Shown here: positions 51,130-64,000 of the stretch, piece after piece
Position numbering within the stretch: position 1 is the stretch's first letter
Layout of the letters: each line of letters starts with the position of its first letter
NCBI GenBank assembly: GCA_003864495.1
Contig: ML133462.1
Coordinates: 427,274 to 491,273 of the forward strand
Length of the DNA: 64,000 nucleotides
Direction of reading: 5' to 3'
Source of the DNA: Nemopilema nomurai
Taxonomy: Eukaryota; Cnidaria; Scyphozoa; Rhizostomeae; Rhizostomatidae
Translations under genes and position numbers: made by a program
The notes under the pieces: generated by a model
What the model was told of the DNA's origin: nothing
Databases searched by the model: none
Seen by the model: the letters and a program-made list of their open reading frames with translations, nothing else

Positions 51130-54100
51130 TCATTCAACAACCGTCGATCTCTTATTGGAAGAGTGCCAATTAATACCAAGAAAGCCTCTTCTTGAATGCG
51201 AGGGCGGCCGCAGCATTGGTGCTTGGTTCTTGTGCGTGATTGTGATCTGTGAATTAGTATAAGGTACATTAAGGGTGTGCAAATCTGCTGGACTTGTCTA
51301 TCAATATAATATATGCTTGGGTGAAGTTGTGTGGTAGTAATTTCCGCTGACACGAGAAATAAGGGGAAAGGTGGAGCGTTGGATACGATGAAACTACTAC
51401 AAAGAAAGTTGATAAATTTTCAATGTGTACATAATTACGACTTCAAGGCATATGGCCTGATGCTCAAAAACCGATGCGGTTCGCAAGTTTAACTGATGAC
51501 CATAACTGTGACGAATATAATCGTAGTAAACCACTGCTAAATGTCGCATTGGCGAAGAAAAAGAAGGATTGGAGAATTGGAAATGTCTCCTGGAATAAAG
51601 TCACTTACAGATGCCGGTGATTGCAGCCAGGGTTCCCCATCAACTTGCATTGGAAGAGGACGTTTAGTCCTGAGAAATAACAAAAACGTAAAGCATCAAT
51701 ATCGCCGAATAGGCAATGGGCGCAAAGCGGCTAATTTCTCCGGGGTTAAATGAAAACAATCAATTATGACAGTTGGCACTGCTAAAGCACCTCTTGGGGA
51801 TGAATGCAATTTAATTTGTTTACATAATCTTTTGGATACTGCAAGAAACATCCAGCAAGGATGCACATGCGTACAAGGTGTGTGTGTGAGCTGATAAACA
51901 GAAGAGAGTGCTAATGGTGCAATGCGTACCTGATGGTCAAGGTGGAGCACTGTGCTAATCTGAGTCCATGCTGGCGAACACCCGCGATTATTTGGCCAAC
52001 GTAAAGCACGTTTTCCAACCCAATGACCTCGATACAGCGATCTCCAATATCTGCGTAGATAAACGGGGATTAAAGCTACTGTACTAAGTAAGTAATTGCA
52101 CACACTGACCTATAGACGCCGTTAAAAGCAAGCCAGTATCTTATAGAGAGTATCTTAAGGTTATCCAGCAACAGAGATAAGAATGTCTGAAAGATATGGG
52201 CATGGCACGATGAATAGTAGAATGCAATTTTAACTAACAAGATTTAGTATTTTGTCATTTAGTATATCACGATAGAAGGGTGAAAAGGTGGGAAAAGAAA
52301 ATATCGGGAAAAGTTGCTATTGAAGTCATGGAAAGGATAAACAATTAGACGTTAAAATATAAATGACGAAGAAAGTTCAATATTAAAGTGCTCTCAAAGC
52401 AATTAAAAGTAAAATAACATTTTTCAATTACAATTTAACTGAAAACATTCAATAAAATAAGTGAAATTAAGGAAAGTTACAAACGGAATGGCTGAGCAAC
52501 AGAATATTGTCATAACAAGACCACGAGAGCAAATGCCTGCTTCGGTAATTGTTACCTTGCTGGAGGGTGTTCACGTCTTCGGCTCCATTCTCTCTCGGTC
52601 GTCTTTTCTTCTTGTCAACCTCTCCCCATAAATTCGCTCCACCGTAAACACTGGGGATGTTGACGATCGCAATGCCTTCCAGGTTTGGCCCACTTAGCAG
52701 ATCCAGTTTCTGTCCGTCGCACTGAAAGTCAAAGAAAAATATTTGCTGAAAAAACATTCATTCGTATTATTTCTCTAATTTGAGCACTCTCAATGCTCAG
52801 AGAAAAATCTTGTCCTTCAAGCGGCAGTGGGGCTGTTCGTTTTCGAAACGTTCCTCTCCCTGACTTTTTCCAAGATCCTTTCAAAGTTTTTCAAGACGAC
52901 CGTGGTAGACCTACCTCAACTTCAATGTCTTCTTGCAGCCGTTTACATGATGCGGAAAGCTGCTCTGCAGTGCCAGCTTCGAAATATCTCAGCTTATTCT
53001 TAAGTCTGGGAGAGAGAAAAACCTGGCTACTCATCAATCGTAAAAATAATAGAAAATATTCAAGTCAAAAGACAAAGTTTTCTAATGCCATCAAAATTTT
53101 AGTTCCAAAAGCTTTTCAAATACAAGAACGTGATACACCTCTAGCTACAAATCAAAACTGCATCATGATCAAACTTTTTAATCATTGTTGAACAAATTTT
53201 TTGTGGTACAACACTTCACAATCACGAGAAACAGCGGAAACATGAATTTAGCACATCATGTTCAAATAAAGAGTGTGCAAAAGTCATGTTTACTCTGTTC
53301 TCGCCATTGTGGAATTTTAAATCATTTGAAATACAAAAGAAGTAAACTGCAACATCTGTCGTACCTGCTGTTAAACTTTTCTGGATTCTTTTCTCTTTGC
53401 AAATGGAATTTCAAGGCAATAGAGGCATCCTAATTGAACAAAATTGTTAACATAAGATCTAACTCAATTACTAAAAATCTAAAAATGCACATGCCTTGTT
53501 ATAGCAAAACCTTTAATCAATTAACTGTATTGAAAAAACTTTTCTTGAAGTAGATCGAGAGAAAGAACACAGCTTCCAATCACTGTAATCATAGTGATCC
53601 CATTTATGATCAGAATCCAATCACTTAAGTATGGAACAAAGTGTCTGCTACTTAGAGTTTACAGTAACTAAGAGATTTCAGTAAAGGAGATCACTTTAAA
53701 CCATCGAAATGCTCTTGGAATTCCATTCAAAAATTTCATCACTAGTTGACATAAGCCCGAATTTACTTTGGCAGAAAGCGCAAAGCAACTTTTTCCATTC
53801 TCTTCGGCTAACCAAAAGCGTTATCACGAAAACAGACTCACCACTCCAATCGAAAAATAATTGTTGAGTATATTTAACGGAATGGGAACGCATGCATCGT
53901 TGGTCTCAGTCTCCGTAATGTCGATATTCCACCTGGCAGAATCAACACAGGTCAGGTTGTAAACACCCAAACAAACAACACTCACAACAAACAAACAAAA
54001 ATAGCCAATTGCGATCAAGGTAAAAGCCATCAACAGAAACGAAATTAGAATATCATACGAATTCAATAACAACATTATTATCTCTCTCCATGAAATGCAC

Positions 54101-57100
54101 AAATTGTTCTTGAAGTCTAAGCAAATTGAAGTGTTGTTTCAAAGAGAAATTGATACTGAGATCCCCGTTAAAAAAGAGGGGCTACACTCGACGCTACATC
54201 TATTTAGAGTAAAGGGTTGAGGGAAACATGTAAACTGAAGAAAAATTATGATACGTTAATGCAAACAAGTAAGAGCGATAGCGTTGGTAAATGAAAGATT
54301 CAGTCACCTATCTAGCATGTCGATACTACTGTGTTGTATCCGCTGCAATACCTTACACAAACTTCCGCCTTCATAACCTATGCGAAAAATGCCTTTCATT
54401 ACTGCATTTTTACTATTAATATAATCCTTTGTGTTATTGCTTCATTCAATCATAGTTATCCACGATACCCATGTAAAGTAAATTACAATAAGAAGTTTAA
54501 TGAATTTTAATGAATAGAATACAAAATACTTTCCTTAAAAAGTAAACAGAGTTGCCCTATAAATTAATCAGCATTAACAAAAGACTGAAAACTTTTTTAA
54601 GTTGGCGGTATTGGCACCAAATAAATGTGGCATTAATTCAATCTGAGGCCTGAAACGATAATTTTCCAAAACATTGCATCAGCCTGAAACTTAAACTTGC
54701 AATGGTTAGTGAAAGGAAGTAAAAACGTACTAACCTCCTCCCCAGTTCAAACATCGCGAGAGGTCGTTCCCAGTTCCTGGAAAAAATGCTTCCGGTTAAC
54801 ATCACGAGACCGCTGTAATCATTCGAAAGGAGGTCCCTTTTCTCAATGTTTTGCCCACGATAAAAATATATGCAAGTCAGTTTATTTTCACAATAACTTG
54901 CAATAAGAAATTTAAATTGTCAGTTTATGAATTATTGCGCGAAGACAAAATTGGATTGTTCCAAACTTAACAGTGCTTCAAAAGCTAAAATAAATACGCA
55001 AAATGTCTATTTAGATAAATTTGAACAGAAATTACAAGCCATATTGCTCAAGAGGTCATTAAGGTAGAACCTACCTAAAGGCAAAATCGCAACTGGTGGC
55101 TTTGGCCGAAGACTTGCTAGCCGATCTGCAGAGAGAAAGCAAATTTCACAAATATTTTCAATTACAAACTTTAGGCATTACCGAAACCGTTTCAATGACA
55201 CTCTACTTCATAGAAAGAATACGCAGCTGATTACAAAGCAAACTTTACGTATGCAATTTATAGTTCAAGAATACAAAATCATACAAAAAGGCATTTTCCA
55301 TTATTATCAAAAAACCAAATGTTGGCAGCCAAAAATACTGGAGGATAAGATATCTAGGAGTCCGAAGCAATAAGAAAGAATTTCATCGAATATGGCTCAG
55401 AATAAATTCCACCGACTTCATATAAGGAGGAAAATTAAACAAAGAGATAAGAGCACTTAATTAGATGCTCCGTCTATTGTAGAGAAATCTCAACTAAAAA
55501 GTCTAGACTTTCATGTGAAGTATAAAAATGCTCTCATGGAATACTCTGATATTCAAAGTCTCTAAAGAAGTTTCTCTTTCTCTAGCTTTTATTTGTCTGA
55601 AGTAGTTGGACTCTAAATTTCAGGGACCATTCAAAGTCTAATGCCTGGATGAAGAAAACCAAATGAAGGCTAAAAATTCACAAATACATGCTTTCTCTCA
55701 AAGAATTACCAGTAAATGGTATAGATAAGTAAAACGAATGACGTGCATCACTTTATTCTAAAATCGAGTGTTTAAGGGATTATTGGTGGGAAAGCCCAGA
55801 GGGACAATTTGACATACCAACAGTTGAAAGGACCCAGCCCACGGTGCCATCTCCTCCGCAGCACAATACTCTGAAGTTTGAGACTTGCGAGAAGAATTTC
55901 AAACTGAAAGAAATAAAAACATTGCAGAGGATAAACGCATAACAGTCAAGACTACTGTCGTAAGAGCTAATTCCCAAATGCTTCCAGTATCACTTTCACG
56001 GAATTAACTGTTCATCGATAAAGCGTTATTTGCCAACATGTTTAACTAGAAGCATTATTAAATTACGTATATTGTACGTTAGATTTTCGCACAAATACAA
56101 TTAAAAGATGCTAGCAGCAATTAAAAACTGCTTGTTTCCAATGTAGTTGATGTGCATTTGCGACTTTAGTGGATAAAACCGTTAAACAACGCGGATCGTG
56201 CCTGGATGCATTTAGACAGCACACTTGAAGCTACTTGAGATGAAAAAAAAACAGAAATCGAGAAACTTGACAAAATATAAGCTATCATCATACATAAACA
56301 CGTAAATGCAGGAACTGGTACCAATCTCTTGGCATTTATGAAAAATTCCTTAATTGAAAGAAAGAAGAGTATGAAGTGGATTGAAAGAAAGTTTTTCCCA
56401 AATTGGGTTTTGTAGAATACTCACCCAGCCAATGGTCCTCCTTCCGCCAGATTGAAAACCTGTCTCGGGTTTAGCAAGTACCGGAACTTATTCAGAAGCC
56501 TGCAAACAAAGATCCCTTCTTAATGTTTTATAAATCAAATATATTTGAACAAGAGAAAAATCCAATGTGCGGGAGTCCTAATTCCAAAATCTGACAGGAC
56601 AGGTAGCAGAAATAATAGACATTGTGATGTTTAACAGAGGACGTGGATACTTCTTCCGACCTTTAACGATTCTACGATAAGTGGTATAACATTATTAAGA
56701 TAAATGAGCGGAGATACAACTTTTCTGCAATGCCATGAAGATAGACGCATACTTCTACAGAAATAGACGGATTACGTATCTTAACTTGATGTTGACCACT
56801 TGTATGCATCATGGCAAAGTTTGTAATTCTATACGCAGAATATTTTCAAAATGGCATTTAATAAAATTAAAATGCCCCATCACTATCATATTGGCACCGC
56901 CTACAGAGAAAAGTTACATGTTCACACTCTATGAACAGACTAACATCTTCACACGTAACCCACCCTCTCCGCCCCTAATCTAGAAAACAAATAGATGTTA
57001 ATTTTTAATACCCAGTACAAAAATGTCCAGGTTACCTGGCACCTTGACGACCACCGCTTTTTGGATTCACAAAAACAACCAGCGGATGAGTTCCTGGAAG

Positions 57101-60100
57101 TGGGCTTATCTGGGAAAAGGAGAGATCTTCTGAAAACACGGAAGCATCGTCTAGGCTGGAAATCTAAGGCTCCTGTGCAATCAACGTCAATTCAGATGAA
57201 TCAATAGAAAAGTCGTCAGTACTGCCTTTGCACCTGCGCACACTGCAGTTCGCCGAATAAACTTCACAGATCATCTTGTTAAGCAAGTTAAAGCTCGTCA
57301 TATTTTCAAATGAGACTGGAAGTTGACTTGATAACTGAACAAAGCTAGGACAAAGGTAGACTTAATGGCACCCTTGAAAAAAAGAATAATTGGCTGAATG
57401 TGAATACAGAGAGAAACACAACAAGAGACTTGACCAGTATCTTTTAATTGACGATGGACAGTCAAAATAAAGATAAACATCTTAGTTAACAAAGATAAAC
57501 ATCCAAGATTATACTTCCAAATGACGTCAGTACGTAAGCTGCAGATTTGTAAGAAAATTCGCCAAATGATTTCTGAAGGCTGTCTACTGCGCCCAATGGT
57601 TAAAAACGAACTGCTTAAGTATTTCCAAATACTTCCAACGATGCAACAAGAGGAAGCGACAAAAGAGGATACCATGGGGTTTGACACGAAGCACGTGACT
57701 GTGCATAGCAATTTGTCCATACCTGCATGACCATTCCATCAAAACTAATGACTGAACTTTTCTTTCCCTCCTCAGTCTTCCTTTCTTCTTCCTGTTTTGT
57801 CTGAAAAACAAAAACATGGTAGGATTTTTCTATTTACACAACACGTTTTTAGCACTTGTCTGCAATTAGAAAAATTCTTCAATTCTGAAGAGGCAAATTT
57901 TCTGGCTGAGAACTGTATCCAACTCTATTACTGGTTAGCTTTCAAGGCGGGATTTTTTCGTGAGAAATGGCACAATAAAATCTTGCAGAACAAAAATAAC
58001 AATTTGCTACATTGCAATTTTGAAATTGAAATAATAATTATATCCTTGTTGAATTAACTTCTTCCTCGACCATTTTTGAGCTAAAGCTTAGAAGAAGCTT
58101 GGCGATTGAAGCTCTTTAAACGAAAGGCTTTCGACAGGTTGACGAAAAGCTGAAGCGTCCAAACATACCAGAGTCATGGGCGTCATGCATATGGGCGGCA
58201 AAATGTGGTCCCGATGACGACCGAGATTACATTCCTGACTGACATGCGGCACGCACTTGTTGTGAACCTGCAGAAAAGCAAGGTCATCAGACACAAGCAA
58301 GGCCATTAGACACAGGCAAGGCCATCAATACACAGGCAAGCAAGGCCATCAGACACAGGCAAGGCCATCAGACACAGGCAAAGCCATCAGACACAGGCAA
58401 GTACCCACTCTCTGACACAGAGCCTAACAGGACACACTAAACAAGACCCAGGCTAAGAGAAACATAGAAAATAGAGAAAAGATTCCAAGTGGGTTTCCAT
58501 TGATTTCCAGAACGACTTGTCCTGTCAGTGATTTCACTGGCAGTGCTTAGGTGGTATTCACTAATACTCGATGTTATTTAATTCAATTGTAAACTTTCAC
58601 TTACCAACGAGGGCACACGTTCCGAAAAATTTAAAACCTAACACTCATCTTAAATTAAATCACAAAATAACAGGTAAAATAAAATCAGAAGGTTCTGTTT
58701 TGATTAACAAAGCAAGAAGCGAATATTTGATGTAAAAGTTAAATCAGGAATTCAAAAGGGTATTTGTCATTCTACCTGTCCCAGTCAAAATACTAATCTC
58801 AAAAGTTAAACATCATAAGATTTAGTCGTCACATACCGTTGTTTGGCACCAGGCACATCTCAATCCAGTGAGACAGCTGCTTTTTATATTTTTACCGCAC
58901 TTGTCACACTTGCCTGGACAGTTGCCCTCGATCCAATTATGATCCATTTTCTGACACAAATAAACACGAGATAGAGCGAAGCAGCACAAGCAAAAAACAA
59001 ATAGGGATCAGGTCATCGTTTCACGTTGTTTATGCTTAGACTGTGCAAAATTTATATTCTAGTTGACAGAGCTGGATATGATGGTGACAATGATATGCTA
59101 AATCATGCTCTCCAACACAAATGGGCAGAGGATTATTTGATGACGCAAAATTACACGGTCAGCCTGCAGCGAAATTTCTTCCTACCTGGGCTTTTATCTT
59201 TGATTTCGTATAGGTCTGGATGCAGGAGGCGGGAACACGGGCAACACATCTCTCGTGGGCTGTGAACTTGCAAACTGCAGAAAAAGGTGGAATGAAGAGT
59301 TGCTTGTTTGTGAAGATATTAATACTCACGTACAGAGACATGGATAACAAGCAAGCACCACAGATGCAGCACCACAGATGCAGCACCACAGATGCAGCAC
59401 CACAGATGCAGCACCACAGATGCAGCACCACAGATGCAGCACCACAGATGCAGCACCACAGATGCAGCACCACAGATGCAGCACCACAGATGCAGCACCA
59501 CAGATGCAGCACCACAGATGCAGCACCACAGATGCAGCACCACAGATGCAGCACCACAGATGCAGCACCACAGATGCAGCACCACAGATGCAGCACCACA
59601 GATGCAGCACCACAGATGCAGCACCACAGATGCAGCACCACAGATGCAGCACCACAGATGCAGCACCACAGATGCAGCACCACAGATCTTTTAAGACATT
59701 CGAATCGATGCTTGTTTGAAAAGCATTGCATGGTAGTATTGTGACGTATATCTTTACTTACAAATGCACTGTAGCCCTTGTCTTCTTGCAAAACCCGAGA
59801 GGGCACCGTGGCAAATATTGCAATAGGCTGGGCCTTTGAAGTGCTTCATTGTCCACTGGAAAAGTAGAACAAGATGGACATTAACATATAGGTAACAAAG
59901 AGTGTTCTACTTCTTGTAAAAGCAATGAACCGATGCCTATAAAATATACCACACTTGCAGTCTCACATGTAATTAAAAATAAACTAAATAAAAAAACACA
60001 AAATGCTAGGCTAAAAACCTGTGCGTTGTCTCTTAATGAACAATGGCATGATGTATGATTCGCGGACAGAACGTATTATAAGCAAGACATTTGTCTGGTG

Positions 60101-63100
60101 TTAGAATATGACATGCTCACCTGATGCTTTCCTTCTTCGTCTACTTTCTAAAAGAAAAAAGACGTCGGTAAAGCAAGTTAGTGTGCTTCAAGACATGTTT
60201 ATCTAAGCAATGGAGATTAATTTATGTCACATTAATTTCTTTAAGTTGGCCAATTATTCGTCCTATTACCTCGCTGTTTGTTACCACTACCATAGAAATC
60301 GCTCCAAGGGGGCTTCAACTTCTTTAGATTCCATAAATGCCCCGCCTTGGGTTTTTACTATGCCTATACGTTTATCATTTCCAACTGGCTTTATTTTGGA
60401 CTTCTTTCAAAGATCTTCTAAAATAAACCTGTTTGCATGTCTGACGAACTTGTATTAAAACCGCACCGGATGCATCAAAATTTCATAGCTTCGTAAGGCC
60501 CTAAGCGTTTCAATTCTTTATACATCTCCACAATTCTTTCATATTTTTCAAGATGTCTTTCTAAGCAAATGGCTGGCAACTTCTTTCCCATGGCCATACA
60601 AACGTACTTTTATCCTTGTGGCATGCATTGATATAGGCTACTACAATTGACTCTGTTGTACACTCTTTATGACAGCCCTCTCTTCCCTATCTTTCACTCT
60701 CTCTATCTCATTCCTCGATAGAGAAATACAGAAGCACAATCTCATATAGGAATCGACGGCTGTTTCAAAAGATTTTGGGCTTGTTTGACATCAAAAAACG
60801 CTTTAGAAATCTTTCCGCACAGGAACAGGACTTTTACCAAAATCTACAACTTGCTGTGACGGTGCAAGAGAGGCATAGCAAAAACAGACCAGGTCATCTC
60901 CAGGGCAACACGAAGTGCTGATATGATAATTAGGCAGGATTCATTCACTTCGAAGCCATTTTGTACGGAATGGAGCAATGTATGAAGTTTACGAACAAGA
61001 CTGATCAAAGTTCCGTTGGGCGAGGCTTGGGAACTAAATTTGGGAAATTGAGAGGTATAACTAGCAACAGCAACATAAAAGCCACATGAGTAAAAGAAAG
61101 CAACGTTTTAGAGGCTAGATCAGCCTCTTAGCGAATCCAACTCACCACATCTAGGCCGAGCAAAACCTGCAAAGGGATGTTTTCCATGCCACCTTTCAAC
61201 CACTCGTCCAGACTTATTTGCCCGTCCGAGTCAAAATCGAGTTCACTCAACATATCGGAAAATATCTAAAACAAGAAAGACAATTTAATATGAAAAGATC
61301 TCAACAGGATTGGACGACAAACAATGAATATTAGAATCTGTATGATTCTGTGAATCAAGTCGAGAGAAAATTGCAGGATGAGATAACAGGGTAATAATGA
61401 GGCACGTGGATGAGCATACCGGTTTTAGCGTCGACGTATCCCACCCTAAATACTCCGCCACACTGACCATTTGCTGAACGATTGACTCAAGCTCCTATAA
61501 ATATTGCAGAAACACAAACACGTCATTAGCCAAAGATGAATAATGCACCAATGGATGAAAAATACAGAGGTTGAATTACGATGTGGTGGAAAATATCACA
61601 ACACTATCAAAATGTAAGCCTCGCATTAGAAAATGAATCGGTTACTAAAGAGTTTGACGCAATCGATGTCTTATCAGACAGTATTTGAACACTTGTGATG
61701 AACAGGGCAAGAAAACTTTACCGCAGCAAGATGCTTAACCTAAGTCCTTGTTGAAGACATTGGGATATTTGGATGAAAATACAGTCAGTGCAATGCACAT
61801 TCATACAAGAATGATTTCATCAGAAAACGACCGCGTTCGTGCCAGGTAAACCTTCGTAGAAATAGTTAACGATTTGAAGTTGTGGAAGTCAGCATACACT
61901 TAGTTGCATTTTTTCAAGAAAACAGTTTGCAAACACTTTTTGAGACTGGTAACATTTCAAAGGGAGGGGGGATGCCATGAGACAAAAAACATGGGGTCCA
62001 AACATGGATGGGGGTAATGGCTAGAAAAGGGCCTAACACCCAAACTCAAGGAAGAAAGGTCATCTCTGCAAAAATATTATCTTTCCATCAGCTTAACAGT
62101 AATTTCTAGACATGCTTCTGCAGTTACTGAGACACATTAGATTGGAAAAGTCCCTTCTTCTACAAAATCTGACCTCGTTGCGGCTTCGATGAAACAAAAT
62201 GCGGGCATATCCGTATAGCTTAGCTCAGCAAAAGCGCAAATCCTTTGCGTGGACTCTAAGCAGAGCTTTGCAAAGCTAATGAAAAGATTTCAATTTACAT
62301 TGTCAAAACGAAACATATTCTAACAGTCATCATAACATGTGTCCCACAGTAGCAGAACAAAAGCATGACAAGTGAAACCAAGAAAATCAGATTTTCGCTT
62401 TACAGGGGCTTTCAACTTAAACGCAAGCTTCCTAGCATAATTATCACGGATAACGTGACCTAGAGAATGTTTCAGTGTTAACCAGTCACTTTCAAGAAAA
62501 AGACTGGCACACTGGAAAGGCCGCTTAACGTTCGGGAACATGCACAGTCGATCAGTAGGCAATACAAATGTCAAGCTTAATTGCATGAGCTTAGATTGTA
62601 AGCTGCTTATGCTAAGACATTTCTTTAGTCAATGCGAAATTCTCTGTACAATGTAAACAGCACTGATCTTCACGTACAAGCTGCTTCCAAGCACGCGTAT
62701 TACTTTCGGTTCAAATCTTCGAACCATTGCGTCATATTTAGTTCAACATTGCATTAGAACGTTGCCTACTGTTCGTGTTGTGCCGGTATTGAATGGATGG
62801 CAATGGTTCAATGTACACATACAAAAGGTGGAAATGGCTTGGATGGAAGTACTGATCTTCGACTTTGATCTATCGAATTATGCACACATGTCTTGTTCTT
62901 GTCAGGCCTAGCACATAGAGCGCATTTAGAGCACGAAGAATCAGAACAAGGCATCAACAATGTCCAAGTGGTAATTCAATTCACTGATTATGCGCTGGCT
63001 GGGGCACGCAGCAAATTACATATATATAAAAAGGCGGTCAACCTAAAGCGAAAAAGAAGATGGCAGCAGGGTGAACATCATGCGACATTTTGTGCGGGAA

Positions 63101-63682
63101 AGGGGAAGATAGGTTTTGTCAGTGGGGAAATTAGTACTTTACCAAGTTGGAGGATAGTAATTAGCGATAAATTGCTTCTCCTGATGCCATTCACAAGAAA
63201 ATTATAGAGATTCGGTTTCGAGTTGTTTTCAGAAGTCACTGGATTCTGGTACATTGCAAAAGGAAATTAGGCCGTTGCCTTTTCTCTTCGTGCATGGGAA
63301 TTCAGACATCCTATTTACTTCGTAGTCACTGAATCATAGCACTGTGACTTATCTTTCCTCATCTCCATTTCCTTTGCAGAAAACTTTTATTAACCTTCAA
63401 ATAATGAGTAAATCGTGCAAATTGACGGAAGGAGACTTCATAATCCACCATGAATCTAGGACACCCTAACAGGGCATAACAGAGCCTTGGATTGAATCTT
63501 CTGTGCTCTCAATGCGCTGTATGAATTAGGCCTAAATAAAGTCACAACTTTGCAGAGCCTCCGACATCAATGGTCAAGGGAGAGCAATGTAGGACAATGT
63601 AGAAAAACACAATAGAGAACAGAGATGCTAACCTGTTGGTCAAGGTAATCGTTCCCATCGCTGTCATACACTCTAAACACGA
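51130..63682 (-). CDS. DGKB: Type I diacylglycerol kinase (beta/gamma-like), N-terminus beyond the right edge
   Basis: The enzyme phosphorylates diacylglycerol to phosphatidic acid at membranes, in response to Ca2+. Exons: 63633-63682, 61420-61494, 61146-61265, 60121-60147, 59762-59855, 59186-59274, 58837-58950, 58169-58267, 57723-57800, 57036-57109, 56425-56499, 55818-55903, 55075-55125, 54735-54776, 54308-54377, 53842-53932, 53365-53429, 52915-53005, 52556-52721, 51930-52050, 51609-51669 and 51130-51246. They give 618 residues with all phases consistent. Order: EF hands ([29 protein letters not shown]), C1a ([11 protein letters not shown]...CKFTAHERC), C1b ([15 protein letters not shown]...VHNKC), catalytic domain ([40 protein letters not shown]) and accessory domain ([14 protein letters not shown]). 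The end [10 protein letters not shown] matches vertebrate beta and gamma. The RVH domain and start lie past 64000. Alpha/beta/gamma orthology is not resolved. Confidence 0.93.
58278..58401. repeat. 19-bp minisatellite, about six copies, beside a DGK splice acceptor
   Basis: Copies of gcaaggccatcagacacag, mostly 19 bp with one 20-bp unit and a 4-bp insertion. On the minus strand it precedes the C1b exon at 58169-58267, with its last unit about 10 bp from the acceptor (gcag at 58268-58271), so it replaces the usual pyrimidine tract region. Confidence 0.9.
59355..59687. repeat. 14-bp minisatellite, about 24 copies, in a DGK intron
   Basis: Near-perfect head-to-tail copies of a 14-bp unit (cagatgcagcacca). 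The array lies in the intron between the two exons that together encode the first C1 domain of DGK (59186-59274 and 59762-59855). Because 14 is not a multiple of 3 and the unit has no stop in any frame, the array is open in several frames on both strands, which produces long but spurious Cys/Trp- and His/Gln-rich frames. Confidence 0.97.
62000..63632. other. DGK intron, nothing recognised
   Basis: Part of the long intron between the DGK exons at 63633-63682 and 61420-61494. The open frames at 62320-62586 (-) and 62893-63207 (+) show no domain and do not join in phase with the flanking exons. Confidence 0.45.
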
Positions 63683-64000
63683 CTAAAAAGAAAGATTGAT
63701 TCTCGTGTCAGCCATCAGCGATTGGTTCAAAACTTCGCAAGCAACTAATCGAAAGCTGCGATAGTATCACATGTGACGCAAAACTGCTGAATGAATTACT
63801 GTTGTGACGTCATGAATCACAGTAAACGCAGGCCGAGAATCTCGTTTGAAGAGAGTTGGATCTGATCACTAAGACGCATGTTGCTGTTTCCTAATTCAAC
63901 AAGCAGCATTTACGCTGCTCTTACGGCTATCTTCAGTAATTGCTAGATATGTCTGGGGCACGACGCGATAGCGTCCCAGCCTAACAAGCTGATTGCAAAA
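63683..64000. other. Upstream DGK intron at right edge
   Basis: The exon at 63633-63682 starts with a splice acceptor and carries one base of its first codon from an earlier exon. The remaining 5' part of the DGK gene, including the recoverin-homology region, must therefore lie beyond this edge. No exon was found in these last 318 bases. Confidence 0.5.

Noticed and set aside
51003..51353. 116-codon minus-strand frame
   Set aside because: It overlaps the last DGK exon in another frame. The DGK frame ([10 protein letters not shown]) is the conserved one.
59159..59806. Open frames of up to 215 codons rich in Cys and Trp (-) or His and Gln (+)
   Set aside because: They arise entirely from the 14-bp tandem array, which is stop-free in these frames. 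The flanking parts belong to DGK exons in a different reading or to introns.

Overview
This window is eukaryotic, and most likely from an early-branching animal such as a cnidarian. The evidence is AT-rich DNA, dense GT-AG introns, animal-specific proteins (CEP70, a type I diacylglycerol kinase, an agrin NtA-like protein, a mucin/SEA/EGF/TSP1 receptor) and coding exons that sit as short islands in noncoding DNA. No operons, ribosome binding sites, CRISPR arrays or prokaryotic genes were seen. The placement in Cnidaria is inference. Exons were assembled by hand: splice phases were checked exon by exon and products were compared with remembered vertebrate orthologues.

Layout, left to right. (1) 1-982 (+): a GC-rich repeat-like edge, then the last exon of an unrecognised gene that starts off the left edge. 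(2) 17120-2552 (-): DHX8/PRP22 spliceosomal DEAH helicase, 26 exons located, with an uncertain last exon. (3) 19653-21855 (+): a two-exon secreted protein that is almost only an agrin NtA-like domain. (4) 29717-23680 (-): a single-pass receptor with a Ser/Thr-rich mucin ectodomain, SEA, EGF and TSP1 domains, a membrane segment and a tyrosine-rich tail. One small SEA exon was not found. (5) 32554-42516 (+): CEP70, 19 coding exons, with a GC-AG intron just before the last exon. (6) 48037-43890 (-): CHMP5, an ESCRT-III protein, 8 exons and complete at 226 aa. One intron carries an apparent LINE 3' fragment between 97-bp direct repeats. (7) from beyond 64000 to 51130 (-): a type I (beta/gamma-like) diacylglycerol kinase, 22 exons from the first EF hand to the stop. 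Its N-terminus is off the right edge.

The genes do not form one pathway: DHX8 is nuclear, CEP70 centrosomal, CHMP5 endosomal, DGK acts in lipid signalling, and two products are secreted or at the cell surface. CEP70 and CHMP5 are convergent, DHX8 and the NtA gene are divergent, and the mucin receptor and CEP70 are divergent. Noncoding DNA holds several tandem arrays (14-bp, 19-bp and 32-bp units), a diverged 147-bp tandem duplication and a short inverted-repeat-bounded element. I found no multi-gene novel system. The least conventional items are the mucin/SEA/EGF/TSP1 receptor with its tyrosine tail, the stand-alone NtA protein, the GC-AG intron of CEP70 and the insertion in CHMP5.
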